Positions 42,409-51,420 of a stretch of 64,000 nucleotides of DNA are shown here, one piece after another. The notes below the pieces were generated by a model. That model saw nothing but the letters and a program-made list of their open reading frames with translations. It did no database searches and was not told the DNA's origin. Where the stretch lies: NCBI GenBank assembly GCA_035502095.1, contig DATJUX010000029.1, positions 36,003-100,002 of the forward strand. The letters are read 5' to 3'. This stretch comes from JAKANT01 sp035502095 (GTDB lineage: Bacteria; Pseudomonadota; Gammaproteobacteria; Burkholderiales; Burkholderiaceae_F). A program made the position numbers and the translations under genes. The number at the start of each line of letters is the position of its first letter. Position 1 is the stretch's first letter.

Positions 42409-43146
42409 GTGAACTACGACCGGCCCGAACTGCTCGACAAGCTCGCGTCCGAGTACGTGCTCGGCACGCTGCGCGGGCGCGCACGGCGCCGCTTCGAGCA
42501 GGTGTTGCGGGCGCACCCGGCGGCGCGCTCGACGGTCCACGCGTGGGAGGACCGGCTCGGGCGCCTCGCCTCTTCGGTGGCGCCGGTGAAGCCGCCCGAC
42601 CGCGTCTGGGCGGCGATCGAAGCGAGGCTGATCCCTGCACCCAGGGCGGCCGTGCAGGCGCCGTCGGGCTGGCGCGCCTGGATCAGGCCACTCGCGGGTT
42701 TCGCCTTCGGCGCGGTGTTCGCCATCGGACTGGTGGTGAACGATCCCGGCCGCTTCGTTTCGGTCGATGACGTCGCGCAGAGCAGGCAGGCACTGCCGCA
42801 GAGTTACGTCGGTCTGCTCGTGAACGATGCGGGCGACCCGACCCTGCTTGCCAGCTCGACGCGCTACGGGCGGCGCCTGACGGTCAAGTTCCTCCGCCCG
42901 GTCGATCCCGCGGGCAAGGTGATCCAGCTCTGGGCATTGCCGAGGGAAGGCGCGCCATTCCCGGTCGGCGTCGTGAAACCCGCCAAGCCACCGGCCAGCA
43001 CGACGCTGGACCTCGCCGACACGTCGGAGCGGCTCTTCTCGAATGTGTCGCGGCTGGCCGTTTCCCTGGAAGACGCCCCGGCCGCGGGCGGTGCGCTGCC
43101 CAGCGGCCCGTTCGTGCTTGCCGGCAACTGCGTGAAGCTCTGGTAG
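42409..43146 (+). CDS. Anti-sigma factor, RskA/anti-sigma-K family
   Basis: A 245-residue membrane-bound anti-sigma factor. The cytoplasmic N-terminus (LLDKLASEYVLGTLRGRARRR) has the anti-sigma zinc-less ASD-like helix bundle; a single membrane span lies near residues 92-108 (LAGFAFGAVFAIGLVV). The periplasmic part ends with the RskA-type domain: VGLLVNDAGDPTLLASS, IQLWALPREGAPFPVGVV and a last SGPFVLAGNCVKLW. The start is GTG 42409, 22 bp after the sigma gene. It should hold the sigma factor inactive until its periplasmic domain senses a signal and is cleaved. Confidence 0.9.
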   Translation: MNYDRPELLDKLASEYVLGTLRGRARRRFEQVLRAHPAARSTVHAWEDRLGRLASSVAPVKPPDRVWAAIEARLIPAPRAAVQAPSGWRAWIRPLAGFAFGAVFAIGLVVNDPGRFVSVDDVAQSRQALPQSYVGLLVNDAGDPTLLASSTRYGRRLTVKFLRPVDPAGKVIQLWALPREGAPFPVGVVKPAKPPASTTLDLADTSERLFSNVSRLAVSLEDAPAAGGALPSGPFVLAGNCVKLW

Positions 43147-43159
43147 CGGCTGGCGCCGC

Positions 43160-43852
43160 TCAGCGCTCGTCGGGATCGACGGAAGGGATGCTTACGGCAT
43201 CGGCCTTGCCCGCGGCGCGCCACGCGCGCAGCAGGCGCCAGGCGGCCGCGGTCACCAGCGGGCCGACCACCGCGAGAATGCCGATGATCAGGATGATGCT
43301 CAGGTTGTCCTTGATGAACGGCACGTTGCCGAACAGGTAGCCGCCGCCGACCAGCGACAGCACCCACAGTGCCGCGCCGGTCACGTTGAAGAACTGGAAG
43401 CGGACGATGTCCATCTCGCCTGCACCGGCAACCAGCGGCGCGAACGTGCGCACCACCGGGGTGAAGCGTGCGAGCACGAGCGTCTTGCCGCCGTGCCGCT
43501 CGTAGAACACGTGCGTCTTCTTCAGCGCGACCGGATCGATCCAGCCGATGGTGCCGTCGTACACCTTGTGGCCGAGCCAGTAGCCGATGTAGTAGTTGAC
43601 GGTGTTGCCCAGCACGGCTCCCACCAGCACGACGAGCATCAAGGCCCAGAGGTTCATCGCGCCCGTCGCCGCCACGGCGCCCGCGACGAACAGCAGGGAG
43701 TCGCCGGGCAGGAACGCCATGAACACCAGGCCGGTTTCAGAGAAGAAAATGCAGAACAGCGTGAAGTACACCCAGCCGCCGTATTTCCCGGCCATCGCGA
43801 CCAGGAAGGTGTCCATCGCGTTGAAGAGGTCGCCCCAGTTGATGCCTTCCAT
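43160..43852 (-). CDS. DedA-family membrane protein
   Basis: A 230-residue inner-membrane protein of the DedA (SNARE-associated/VTT) superfamily, thought to move phospholipids such as undecaprenyl phosphate or phosphatidylethanolamine across the membrane. The family motif is clear: 'FLPGDSLLFVAGAVAA' followed by 'LGNTVNYYIGYWLGHKVYD' and, in the second half, 'RFTPVVRTFAPLVAGAGEMDIVRFQFFNVTGA', where the Arg and Gly residues are strongly conserved. Four to five membrane spans are seen. It ends 13 bp from the anti-sigma gene on the other strand. The ATG is preceded by GGAGAGGTCG. It stands alone, with mutL divergent upstream. Confidence 0.92.
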   Translation of the reverse strand: MEGINWGDLFNAMDTFLVAMAGKYGGWVYFTLFCIFFSETGLVFMAFLPGDSLLFVAGAVAATGAMNLWALMLVVLVGAVLGNTVNYYIGYWLGHKVYDGTIGWIDPVALKKTHVFYERHGGKTLVLARFTPVVRTFAPLVAGAGEMDIVRFQFFNVTGAALWVLSLVGGGYLFGNVPFIKDNLSIILIIGILAVVGPLVTAAAWRLLRAWRAAGKADAVSIPSVDPDER

Positions 43853-44083
43853 CGACCTCTCCTTACCGATCTCGATGCGCGACAGGCGCCACGGGCCTGT
43901 TCGATCGGGTGAAGGGATGGATCAGGAACGGATGCCTTGCGTCATGCGCCACGGGTGATTCGGGCGCGTCTTGCGCACGACCTGTCGGGGACCGGGCGCG
44001 GATGATACGTGAGCAAGGGTGGGATTTCGCTGAATTCAGGTTGGCGCCTTCGGTCCTGGTTTTCCCTGTTTCATAATCGGTCG

Positions 44084-45865
44084 ATGGACTCCCTGATTTC
44101 CGCGTCCACCGAATCCCGGGTGGCGTCCCCGCCGCGGTCGATCCGCGTCCTGCCCGACCCGCTCGTCAGCCAGATCGCCGCCGGCGAGGTGGTCGAACGC
44201 CCCGCCTCGGTGGTGAAGGAACTGGTCGAAAACGCGCTCGATGCGGGCGCCACGCGCATCGACGTGCGCCTGGAGGGAGGCGGCATCCGCCGCATCGTCG
44301 TCGCCGACGACGGCTCGGGCATCGCGCGCGAGGACCTGGCGCTCGCCCTGGCGCGGCACGCGACCAGCAAGATCGCATCGCTTGCCGATCTGGAGAACGT
44401 GGCCTCGCTCGGGTTTCGCGGCGAGGCGCTCGCTTCGATCGCATCGATTGCGCATGTCACGCTCACGTCGCGCACCGCGCAAGCGCCGCACGCATTCGCC
44501 ATCGACGGCGGGACGCTGGCGATCGAACCGGCCGCGGGCAGCGTCGGTACGCGCGTCGAAGTCGCCGACCTCTTCTTCAAGACGCCCGCGCGGCGCAAGT
44601 TCCTGCGCGCGGAGAACACCGAACTGGCCCACTGCCTGACGCAGGTCGAGCGCATCGCCGCGGCGCATCCGCGGGTCGAGTTCAACCTCTGGCACGAGTC
44701 GCGAGCCCTGCTCGCACTCGCGCCCACGACGCTTGCGGCGCGCACGTTCAAGCTGTTGCCCGAGGCCTTCGCTTCCGCGCAGCGCGAGCTCGCGCGCGAG
44801 TCGGGGCCGATCGCCCTGCGCGGCTGGGTCGGCCTGCCGACCGCCGCGCGCACGCGCGCCGACGCGCAGTACTTCTACGTCAACGGCAGGTTCGTGCGCG
44901 ACAAGGTGCTGGGACATGCGGTGCGCGCCGCGTACGCGGACGTGCTGCATGGGCAGGCGCAGCCGATGTATGCGCTGTTCCTCGACATCGATCCGCAGCG
45001 CGTCGACGTCAACGTGCATCCGACCAAGAGCGAAGTCCGCTTCCGCGACTCGCAGGCGGTGCATCAGTTCGTGCTGCACGCAGTGGCCGAAGCGCTCGCC
45101 CCGGCAGCGCAGCCAGGCGCCGCGAGCACGCCTGCCGTGCACGCGCCGCTTTCCGCCCCGGGCGGCTTCCGCGAGAGCGGCCAGTCGGCGCTCGGCATCG
45201 CGCAACCGGTCGCGGACTATCTCGCGATACTCGCGCCAGCCATGGCACGGCGGGAGACCGGACAAGAGGCAGGCGGCGCTGACTTTCCGCTCGGATTTGC
45301 GCTGGCGCAGGTATCGGGTATCTACGTCCTCGCGCAGAACCGGGCCGGCCTGGTCATCGTCGACATGCATGCCGCGCACGAGCGCATCCTGTACGAAAAG
45401 TTGAAGCGCGCGCTCGACGCGCGCGAGGTTCCGCAGCAGCGGCTGCTGATCGCGCAAGTCTTCGGCGCGGACGCGCTCGACGTCGCGACCGCCGAGGAGC
45501 ACGCCGACACGCTTGCCGCGATCGGCCTCGACCTCAGGCCCGCGGCACCGAACCAGCTCGCCCTGCGCGCGCTGCCGGCCCTGCTCGCCGACGCGGACGC
45601 TGCGCAACTCGCGCGCGACGTGCTGCGCGACCTGCGCGAGCACGGCGGCGGACGCGTGCTGACGGAGCATCGCAACGAGCTGCTTTCGACGCTCGCGTGC
45701 CACACGGCGGTGCGCGCGAACCGGCACCTTACTCTCGACGAGATGAACGCACTGCTGCGCGAGATGGAAGCCACCGAACGCGCCGACCAGTGCAACCACG
45801 GCCGGCCGACCTGGGTGCAACTCTCGATCGGCGATCTCGACAAGCTGTTCCTGCGCGGGCGGTGA
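44084..45865 (+). CDS. mutL: DNA mismatch repair protein MutL
   Basis: A 593-residue MutL. The N-terminal GHKL ATPase has IAAGEVVERPASVVKELVENALDAG, DDGSGI and SLGFRGEALASIAS; the transducer domain has DIDPQRVDVNVHPTKSEVRF. The C-terminal dimerisation domain contains VDMHAAHERILYEKL, as in E. coli MutL, and no DQHA-x2-E-x4-E endonuclease motif, so it should act with MutH-type or similar partners as a matchmaker. I used the ATG at 44084 (MDSLISAST); the longer frame to 44009 overlaps the region before the promoter. It ends in TGATG with miaA, so the two are translationally coupled, a widely conserved pair. Confidence 0.95.
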   Translation: MDSLISASTESRVASPPRSIRVLPDPLVSQIAAGEVVERPASVVKELVENALDAGATRIDVRLEGGGIRRIVVADDGSGIAREDLALALARHATSKIASLADLENVASLGFRGEALASIASIAHVTLTSRTAQAPHAFAIDGGTLAIEPAAGSVGTRVEVADLFFKTPARRKFLRAENTELAHCLTQVERIAAAHPRVEFNLWHESRALLALAPTTLAARTFKLLPEAFASAQRELARESGPIALRGWVGLPTAARTRADAQYFYVNGRFVRDKVLGHAVRAAYADVLHGQAQPMYALFLDIDPQRVDVNVHPTKSEVRFRDSQAVHQFVLHAVAEALAPAAQPGAASTPAVHAPLSAPGGFRESGQSALGIAQPVADYLAILAPAMARRETGQEAGGADFPLGFALAQVSGIYVLAQNRAGLVIVDMHAAHERILYEKLKRALDAREVPQQRLLIAQVFGADALDVATAEEHADTLAAIGLDLRPAAPNQLALRALPALLADADAAQLARDVLRDLREHGGGRVLTEHRNELLSTLACHTAVRANRHLTLDEMNALLREMEATERADQCNHGRPTWVQLSIGDLDKLFLRGR

Positions 45866-46815
45866 TGCCGGCCGACATCGCGCCCGCCGCGGTCGATGCG
45901 GTGTTGCTGCTCGGCCCTACCGCCTGCGGCAAGTCGGCCCTGGCGCTGCGCGCCGCCGGGCAGGTGCCGCTGGAGATCGTGGCGGTCGATTCGGCGCAGG
46001 TGTATCGCGGCATGGATGTCGGCACCGCCAAACCCGGCCGCGAGGAACGCGCGCGCGTGCCGCATCACCTGCTCGACCTGCGCGACCCGTCGCAACCGTA
46101 CTCGGCGGCCGACTTCGTGCGCGACGCGACGCAGGCGATCGAAACGATCCGCGCCCACGGCAGGCTGCCCCTGCTGGTCGGCGGCACGATGCTCTATGCC
46201 AAGGCGCTGCGCGAAGGATTGTCGCGGCTGCCTTCGGCCGACGCGGGGGTGCGCAGGGAAATCAGCGCGGAAGCCCAGCGTCTCGGCTGGCCGGCGCTGC
46301 ACGCGCGGCTGGCGCGCGTCGATCCCGTCACCGCCGCGCGCTTGCCGCCGAACGACGCGCAGCGCATCCAGCGCGCGCTCGAGGTCTACACGATCTCCGG
46401 AACGCCGCTGTCGCAACTGCAGGGCGCATCTCGGGCCCCGAAACCTGTCCTGCGCACGCTCGCGCTGCTGCCGCACGATCGTGCCGAACTGCATCGGCGG
46501 ATCGAGGCGCGCTTCGACGCGATGCTCGCCGCCGGGCTGCTCGACGAAGTGCGCGCGCTCATGCAGCGCGGCGATCTCGATCCGGAGCTGCCGTCGCTGC
46601 GCAGCGTCGGCTACCGGCAGGCGTGGGAGCACCTCGCGCGATCGACGCCGCGAGCGGATTTTCGTGCCGCGGCGATCGCGGCCACGCGGCAGCTCGCGAA
46701 ACGGCAGATCACGTGGCTGCGCTCGATGACGGATGCAGTCGTGATCGATCCGTTTGCGGACGAGGTTTTTGCAAGGATCGTGAGGGCATTGCGCGCGACT
46801 GAGCACACCCGGTAG
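45865..46815 (+). CDS. miaA: tRNA dimethylallyltransferase
   Basis: A 316-residue enzyme that adds an isopentenyl group to A37 of tRNAs reading codons starting with U. Walker A is LLGPTACGKSALALR; the substrate-site aspartate and threonine are in DSAQVYRGMDVGTAKP; RVPHHLLDLRDPSQPYSAADF and GTMLYAKALREG follow as in MiaA. The ATG overlaps the mutL stop (TGATG). Length is normal. The gene converges on the flavin disulfide oxidoreductase gene with four bases between their ends. It is part of the same conserved tsaE-amiC-mutL-miaA neighbourhood. Confidence 0.96.
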   Translation: MPADIAPAAVDAVLLLGPTACGKSALALRAAGQVPLEIVAVDSAQVYRGMDVGTAKPGREERARVPHHLLDLRDPSQPYSAADFVRDATQAIETIRAHGRLPLLVGGTMLYAKALREGLSRLPSADAGVRREISAEAQRLGWPALHARLARVDPVTAARLPPNDAQRIQRALEVYTISGTPLSQLQGASRAPKPVLRTLALLPHDRAELHRRIEARFDAMLAAGLLDEVRALMQRGDLDPELPSLRSVGYRQAWEHLARSTPRADFRAAAIAATRQLAKRQITWLRSMTDAVVIDPFADEVFARIVRALRATEHTR

Positions 46816-46819
46816 GTGG

Positions 46820-48205
46820 CTACGCATCCAACGCCAGAAACACGTTGTTCAACCCCTCTGCCAGCGTCGGATGCGCAAAGATCGCCTCCTTCAGCACGGT
46901 GTACGGCAACCTGCCCATCATCGCGATCTGCAGCATCGACATGATCTCGCCGCCTTCGATGCCGAGCACCGTGCACCCGAGGATCTGGTCGGACTTCGCA
47001 TCGACAATCACCTTGATGAATCCGCGCGACTCGCTCGTCTCCAGGGCGCGCGCCACGCCGTTCATCCCCATCTTCGCGACGCGAATGTCGAGCCCGCGCT
47101 TGCGCGCTTCGGTCTCGTTCAATCCCACCTGCGCGAGTTGCGGATCGATGAAGACGGTGTTCGGCACCAGGCGATCGCCGAGGCGCGCATCGAGCTTGCT
47201 CACCCAGCGGTCGCGCAGGATGCGAAAGTCGTCGTACGAGATGTGCGTGAACGCCGGCCCGCCCTTGACGTCGCCGACAGCGTAGATCCCCGCCACGTTC
47301 GTCTGCAGCGTGTCGTCGACCGGGATGAATCCGCTTCGATCGGCGTCGATGCCCGCGGCCGCGAGACCGAGATCGTCGGAATTCGGACGGCGTCCCACAG
47401 CGACCAGCAGATGCGATCCGCGCACGCTTTGCGCCTGTCCGCTCTGCGTGTAGTGGACGGTGATGTCGCCTGGCCTGCCTTCGACACGTTCGGCCCGCGC
47501 GCCGCATTCGATGCGCAGGCCGTCCTCGCGCAGGATCGCCTGTAGCGCTGCGCCGACGTCTTCGTCGTCGCGCGGCGCCAGGCGTGCCATGCCTTCGAGC
47601 ACCGTGACTTGCGCGCCGAAGCGGCGAAACATCTGCGCGAACTCGAGCCCGATGAAGCCGCCGCCCAGCACCAGCAGGTGCTTCGGCACTTCGGCCAGTT
47701 CCATCACCGAGGTTGAATCGAGCGTCGGCACGTCGGCGAGTCCGGGAATCGGCGGCTTGCTTGGCCGGGCGCCGGTGTTGATGACGATCTTCGGCGCGGT
47801 GAGGCGGCGCGTGCCGGTGCCGGTGGCGACCTCGACGGTCTTCGCATCGATGAATTTCGCGCCGCCGAAGATCAAGTCGAGGCCTTTCGTCTTCTGCATC
47901 TTGTCCTGGCCGTAGTTGCGGAAGCGCTCGACGATTCCCAGCTTGCGCGCCACCACGCGGCGCATGTCGACCGACACCGGGCCGGCGTCGACGCCGTAGT
48001 CGGCCGCGCGCCGTGCCAGGTAGGCCACGCGGGCGCTCGCGACCATCGTCTTGGTGGGTGTGCAGCCGAAGTTGATGCACGTGCCGCCGACGAAGGCGCG
48101 CTCGACCGCAGCGGTTGTCCAGCCGGCGTTGGCGAGCGCCAGCGCGAGCGGCTTGCCCGCCTGGCCGGTGCCGAGGATGACTGCGTCGAATGCTTCACTG
48201 GCCAT
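46820..48205 (-). CDS. Class I pyridine nucleotide-disulfide oxidoreductase (mercuric reductase-like)
   Basis: A 461-residue FAD/NAD(P)-dependent homodimeric flavoprotein. Features in order: FAD motif ILGTGQAGKPLALALA, redox disulfide GGTCINFGCTPTKT, NAD(P)-binding LVLGGGFIGLEFA, second FAD motif GIYAVGDV, and the dimer-interface FAHPTLAEGLNNV (His/Glu pair). It resembles mercuric reductase and SthA-like proteins but lacks the N-terminal heavy-metal domain and the C-terminal Cys pair needed for mercury, so mercury reduction is unlikely. The start overlaps the end of the patatin-like gene by 11 bases, so the two are translationally coupled. Its physiological substrate is unknown. Confidence 0.88.
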   Translation of the reverse strand: MASEAFDAVILGTGQAGKPLALALANAGWTTAAVERAFVGGTCINFGCTPTKTMVASARVAYLARRAADYGVDAGPVSVDMRRVVARKLGIVERFRNYGQDKMQKTKGLDLIFGGAKFIDAKTVEVATGTGTRRLTAPKIVINTGARPSKPPIPGLADVPTLDSTSVMELAEVPKHLLVLGGGFIGLEFAQMFRRFGAQVTVLEGMARLAPRDDEDVGAALQAILREDGLRIECGARAERVEGRPGDITVHYTQSGQAQSVRGSHLLVAVGRRPNSDDLGLAAAGIDADRSGFIPVDDTLQTNVAGIYAVGDVKGGPAFTHISYDDFRILRDRWVSKLDARLGDRLVPNTVFIDPQLAQVGLNETEARKRGLDIRVAKMGMNGVARALETSESRGFIKVIVDAKSDQILGCTVLGIEGGEIMSMLQIAMMGRLPYTVLKEAIFAHPTLAEGLNNVFLALDA

Positions 48206-49424
48206 TGCGAACCTCGTAATTGGTATCTGACCCCATTTTTGATTCGTGATCGTGCAGGACGATTCCTTCGAGCGGATCGACTTCGCACAGCCACGGGCGG
48301 CGGGCGATGGCGTCCTGCGTGTCGGCGTAGCCCGCGGTCCAGCGTTCGCGGATGCCGCGCGGCGTGAAGTCGATGTCCTTGGTGTGGTCCTCGCCCTCCA
48401 GTCGCGGCGCGAGCAGCCGGACGACGTGGATCGTGGTGCTGCACCCCCAGGACAGCAGTTCCCGCACGGCCTGGTCGCGGCGCTTGTCTTCCGGAACGTG
48501 CAGCGCGAGCGTATTGATCACGTGGCGCAGGCGATGGAGTTGCCTCTGGCGGTTCACGTGGCTGTCCGAGCGGCTCGAATACTGGATCTCCTTCTGCCGG
48601 CCGAGCACTTCCCAGATCGACTGCGGCTCCGATCCGTTCGGATTCCACAGGTGGACGTTGAACACGGTCGAACTCCGGCGCGGATTGTCGTCCAGCACCG
48701 CCTCGATCGGCGTGTTGGAGTAGATGCCGCCGTCCCAGTACGGCTCGCCGTCGATGCGCACGGCGGCAAAAGCCGGCGGCAACGCGCCCGATGCCAGCAT
48801 GTGCTCGGCCGTGAGCGTTTCGCTCCGGCTGTCGAAGTAGCGCATCGCGCCGGTCCGCGCGTTGACCGCGCCCACCGTCACGCGCATCGGGCCGTGCTCG
48901 AGGAGGTCGAAGTCGACCAGGCGGGCGAGCGTCGCGCGCAGCGGCATGGTGCGATAGAAGGCGGCGTGGTCGAGCCCGAGCGGCGCACCCACGCCGAACA
49001 GCGCGTACGGATTGAAGTCGAAGAAGCCGCTGACGCCGCGCACGAGCGTGTCGAAGTTCGCGAACGGGCCGGCCAGCCACGACGGCACCGCCGCGGCGAA
49101 CCCGAAAGCGTCGCGCCACTCGACCAGGCGCCAGAACTCGCGCAGGCGCGCCAGGCGCCGCGCGGGCGGATTGCCCGCGATCAAGGCCGCGTTGATGGCG
49201 CCGATCGAGGTGCCGATTACCCAATCGGGCTCGATGCCCGCTTCGTGCAGCGCCTCGAACACGCCCGCGTGGTACGCGCCGAGCGCGCCACCGCCCTGCA
49301 GGACGAGCACGATCTGGCCGGGTGGCCGGAAACCGTCCTCACCCGCGCGTGCGGCAAGCGCTTGCGGTCGCACGGCTTCGTTGCCTTCGGCGTTGCCCAT
49401 CCGGCCTGCCCGTGGTTCGCGCAC
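48195..49424 (-). CDS. Patatin-like phospholipase with C-terminal DUF3734-like region
   Basis: A 409-residue protein with a patatin domain (about residues 37-250) of bacterial phospholipase A-type. The oxyanion GGGALGAY, nucleophile GTSIGAINAA (Ser) and catalytic WDGGIYSNTPIEA (Asp in DGG) are intact. The C-terminal part, WNPNGSEPQSIWEVLGRQKEIQYSSRS to DYTP-like FTPRGIRERW, is of the DUF3734 type, found in patatin proteins linked to PHB granules in some bacteria. The N-terminal 30 residues are hydrophilic; a second ATG nine codons in is possible. It overlaps the downstream flavoprotein gene by 11 bp. The role in lipid or polymer turnover is inferred. Confidence 0.9.
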   Translation of the reverse strand: MREPRAGRMGNAEGNEAVRPQALAARAGEDGFRPPGQIVLVLQGGGALGAYHAGVFEALHEAGIEPDWVIGTSIGAINAALIAGNPPARRLARLREFWRLVEWRDAFGFAAAVPSWLAGPFANFDTLVRGVSGFFDFNPYALFGVGAPLGLDHAAFYRTMPLRATLARLVDFDLLEHGPMRVTVGAVNARTGAMRYFDSRSETLTAEHMLASGALPPAFAAVRIDGEPYWDGGIYSNTPIEAVLDDNPRRSSTVFNVHLWNPNGSEPQSIWEVLGRQKEIQYSSRSDSHVNRQRQLHRLRHVINTLALHVPEDKRRDQAVRELLSWGCSTTIHVVRLLAPRLEGEDHTKDIDFTPRGIRERWTAGYADTQDAIARRPWLCEVDPLEGIVLHDHESKMGSDTNYEVRNGQ

Positions 49425-49553
49425 CGAACCGGCGCTGACAGCACCTTAGTCTCCGCAGGGGCGCAAACCTTTCAGGCAGCCCACGCCAAGGCGGGACGGG
49501 AAGCGAGCGGCCGATCCGGCCCTTGTGTCACGGCGGCCGGCGGATGTGCGCCA

Positions 49554-50585
49554 TCAGGCGATCACACAGCCCGGTGCACCGGCGGGGCGTGCGGTGATGC
49601 GGCCGATGCGCCAGCAGGTTTCGCCCTGCGCCTCGAACGCCGCGCGCGCGCGCTCGGCGTCGGCTTCCGCGACCACGACCACGAGCCCGATGCCGTTGTT
49701 CAACACGCGGAACATCTCGGCATCGCCGACCCTGCCCGCGCGCTGCAGCCAGTCGAAGATCGCCGGCCGGTGCCAGGACGCGCGCTCGATCACCGCCTGT
49801 GTCGGCTCGGGCAGCATGCGCGGCACGTTTTCGACCAGCCCGCCGCCGGTGATGTGCGCCATGCCCTTGAGGCGCACTTCAGCGTGGACGGCCAGCACCT
49901 GCCGGCAGTAGATGCGCGTCGGTGCAAGCAGCACCTCGCCGAGCGGACGGCCATTGAAATCGTCCAGGTAGCTGGCGCCGCTCACCTCGACGATCTTGCG
50001 GATCAGCGAGTAGCCATTCGAATGCGGCCCGCTCGAGGCGAGCCCGAGCACCGCGTCGCCGGGCACGATCGAGCGCCCGTCGATGATCTGCGACTTTTCG
50101 ACCACGCCGACCGCGAAGCCGGCGAGGTCGTATTCGCCCTCGGCGTACATGCCCGGCATTTCCGCGGTCTCGCCGCCGATGAGCGCGCAGCCGGCCAGTT
50201 CGCAGCCGCGCGCGATTCCTTCGACCACCCGGGCAGCCACGTCGATATCGAGCTTGCCGCACGCGTAGTAGTCGAGGAAAAAGAGCGGCCGCGCACCTTG
50301 CACCAGGATGTCGTTGACGTTCATCGCCACCAGGTCCTGGCCCACCGTGTCGTGGCGCTCGAGCGCAAACGCCAGCTTGAGCTTGGTGCCGACGCCGTCG
50401 GTCCCGGTCACCAGAACCGGCTCGCGCAGGCCCTTGGGCAACTCGAACAGCCCGCCGAAACCGCCGATGCCGCCGAGCACGCCCGGGATCATCGTGCGCC
50501 GCGCGAGCGGCTTGATGCGCTCGACCAGCGCATCGCCGGCGTCGATCGAAACGCCGGCCGCGGCGTAGGTAAGTCCGGAAGCCAT
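49554..50585 (-). CDS. purM: Phosphoribosylformylglycinamidine cyclo-ligase
   Basis: A 343-residue AIR synthetase, the fifth step of purine synthesis, forming 5-aminoimidazole ribotide with ATP. It opens with LTYAAAGVSIDAGDALVERIKPL and contains GGFGGLFELPKGLREPVLVTGTDGVGTKLKLA, IGGETAEMPGMY, and GLASSGPHSNGYSLIRK, all PurM signatures. I placed the start at ATG 50585 because the family begins just there; the longer frame to 50738 has no such match. It is divergent from hda with a 151-bp gap. Upstream neighbours hda, HAD and pcnB on the plus strand complete a gene order seen in many Burkholderiales. Confidence 0.96.
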   Translation of the reverse strand: MASGLTYAAAGVSIDAGDALVERIKPLARRTMIPGVLGGIGGFGGLFELPKGLREPVLVTGTDGVGTKLKLAFALERHDTVGQDLVAMNVNDILVQGARPLFFLDYYACGKLDIDVAARVVEGIARGCELAGCALIGGETAEMPGMYAEGEYDLAGFAVGVVEKSQIIDGRSIVPGDAVLGLASSGPHSNGYSLIRKIVEVSGASYLDDFNGRPLGEVLLAPTRIYCRQVLAVHAEVRLKGMAHITGGGLVENVPRMLPEPTQAVIERASWHRPAIFDWLQRAGRVGDAEMFRVLNNGIGLVVVVAEADAERARAAFEAQGETCWRIGRITARPAGAPGCVIA

Positions 50586-50736
50586 CTGCAAGTCTCGTCC
50601 GAGGGAGATGAGGCCGCGCGGGCACGATGGCTCGCTAGACTCCGCCATCGGCGCGACGCCGCGCATTCTATCGGTCGGATCCGATGAACCTTCTCGCAAC
50701 GCTGCCGCAACGGACCGGCGACCTCGCAGGGCGGGC

Positions 50737-51408
50737 ATGACGCAGCTCGCGCTCGACCTGCTGCAGCCGCTGCAAGCGTCGCTCGCGAACTATGTGCCCG
50801 GACGCAACGCCGAGGCGCTGGCCGCGCTGCGCTCGCTGGTCGATTTTCGCCTCGACCCGCGCATCGTCTACCTGTGGGGAGTCCAGGGAAGCGGCCGTAG
50901 CCACCTCATCGAGGCGCTTGCGGCCCTGTCCGGCACGTTTCGCTGGACCGCCGCTGGCACGCCGGAAGCGCACGGCGTCGCGCTGGTCGACGACGTCGAG
51001 CGCTGCGACGGCGCGGCGCAGATCGCCCTGTTCAACCGCCTGAACGCCGTGCGCGCGGATGGCGCGTGCGCGTGCGTGGCCACTGGGAGCGCGCCGCCCT
51101 CGCAGCTCGCATTGCGCGAGGACCTGCGCACGCGCCTCGCCTGGGGATACGTGTACCAGCTGCATCCGCTGTCGGACGCGGAGAAGGCAGCGGCGTTGCA
51201 GGCACACGCGGCGTCGCGCGGCGTGCGCATCGATGCCGACGTGATTCCGTTCCTGCTGGTGCAGCTGCCGCGCGACATGCGATCCCTGGTGGCTGCGCTC
51301 GACGCACTCGATGCCTGGGCGCTGGAGCGCAAGCGGGCGCTGACGCTCGGACTGGCCCGTGAATGGCTCGCGGCGAGCCATTCGGGCCACCCGGGCCGCC
51401 AACCGTAG
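50737..51408 (+). CDS. hda: DnaA regulatory inactivator Hda
   Basis: A 223-residue AAA+ protein homologous to the DnaA ATPase domain that, with the sliding clamp, promotes ATP hydrolysis by DnaA after replication starts. The N-terminus QLALDLLQPLQASLANYVPG holds the clamp-binding-like QL(A)LDL motif and the P-loop is WGVQGSGRSHLIEAL; the sensor 2 end QLPRDMRSLVAALDALDAWALERKR matches Hda. The ATG at 50737 is used. Divergent from purM; the next gene is 12 bp downstream. Walker B reads VALVDDVER, weaker than DnaA but typical for Hda. Confidence 0.93.
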   Translation: MTQLALDLLQPLQASLANYVPGRNAEALAALRSLVDFRLDPRIVYLWGVQGSGRSHLIEALAALSGTFRWTAAGTPEAHGVALVDDVERCDGAAQIALFNRLNAVRADGACACVATGSAPPSQLALREDLRTRLAWGYVYQLHPLSDAEKAAALQAHAASRGVRIDADVIPFLLVQLPRDMRSLVAALDALDAWALERKRALTLGLAREWLAASHSGHPGRQP

Positions 51409-51420
51409 AATCCAGCCCGG

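Noticed and set aside
46820..48205. The disulfide flavoprotein as mercuric reductase of a mer operon
   Set aside because: No heavy-metal domain, no C-terminal Cys pair and no merR, merT or merP genes are present.
48246..50687. 813-codon plus-strand frame opposite the patatin and purM genes
   Set aside because: Spans two real minus-strand genes and the gap between them without any domain; composition is that of antisense codons.
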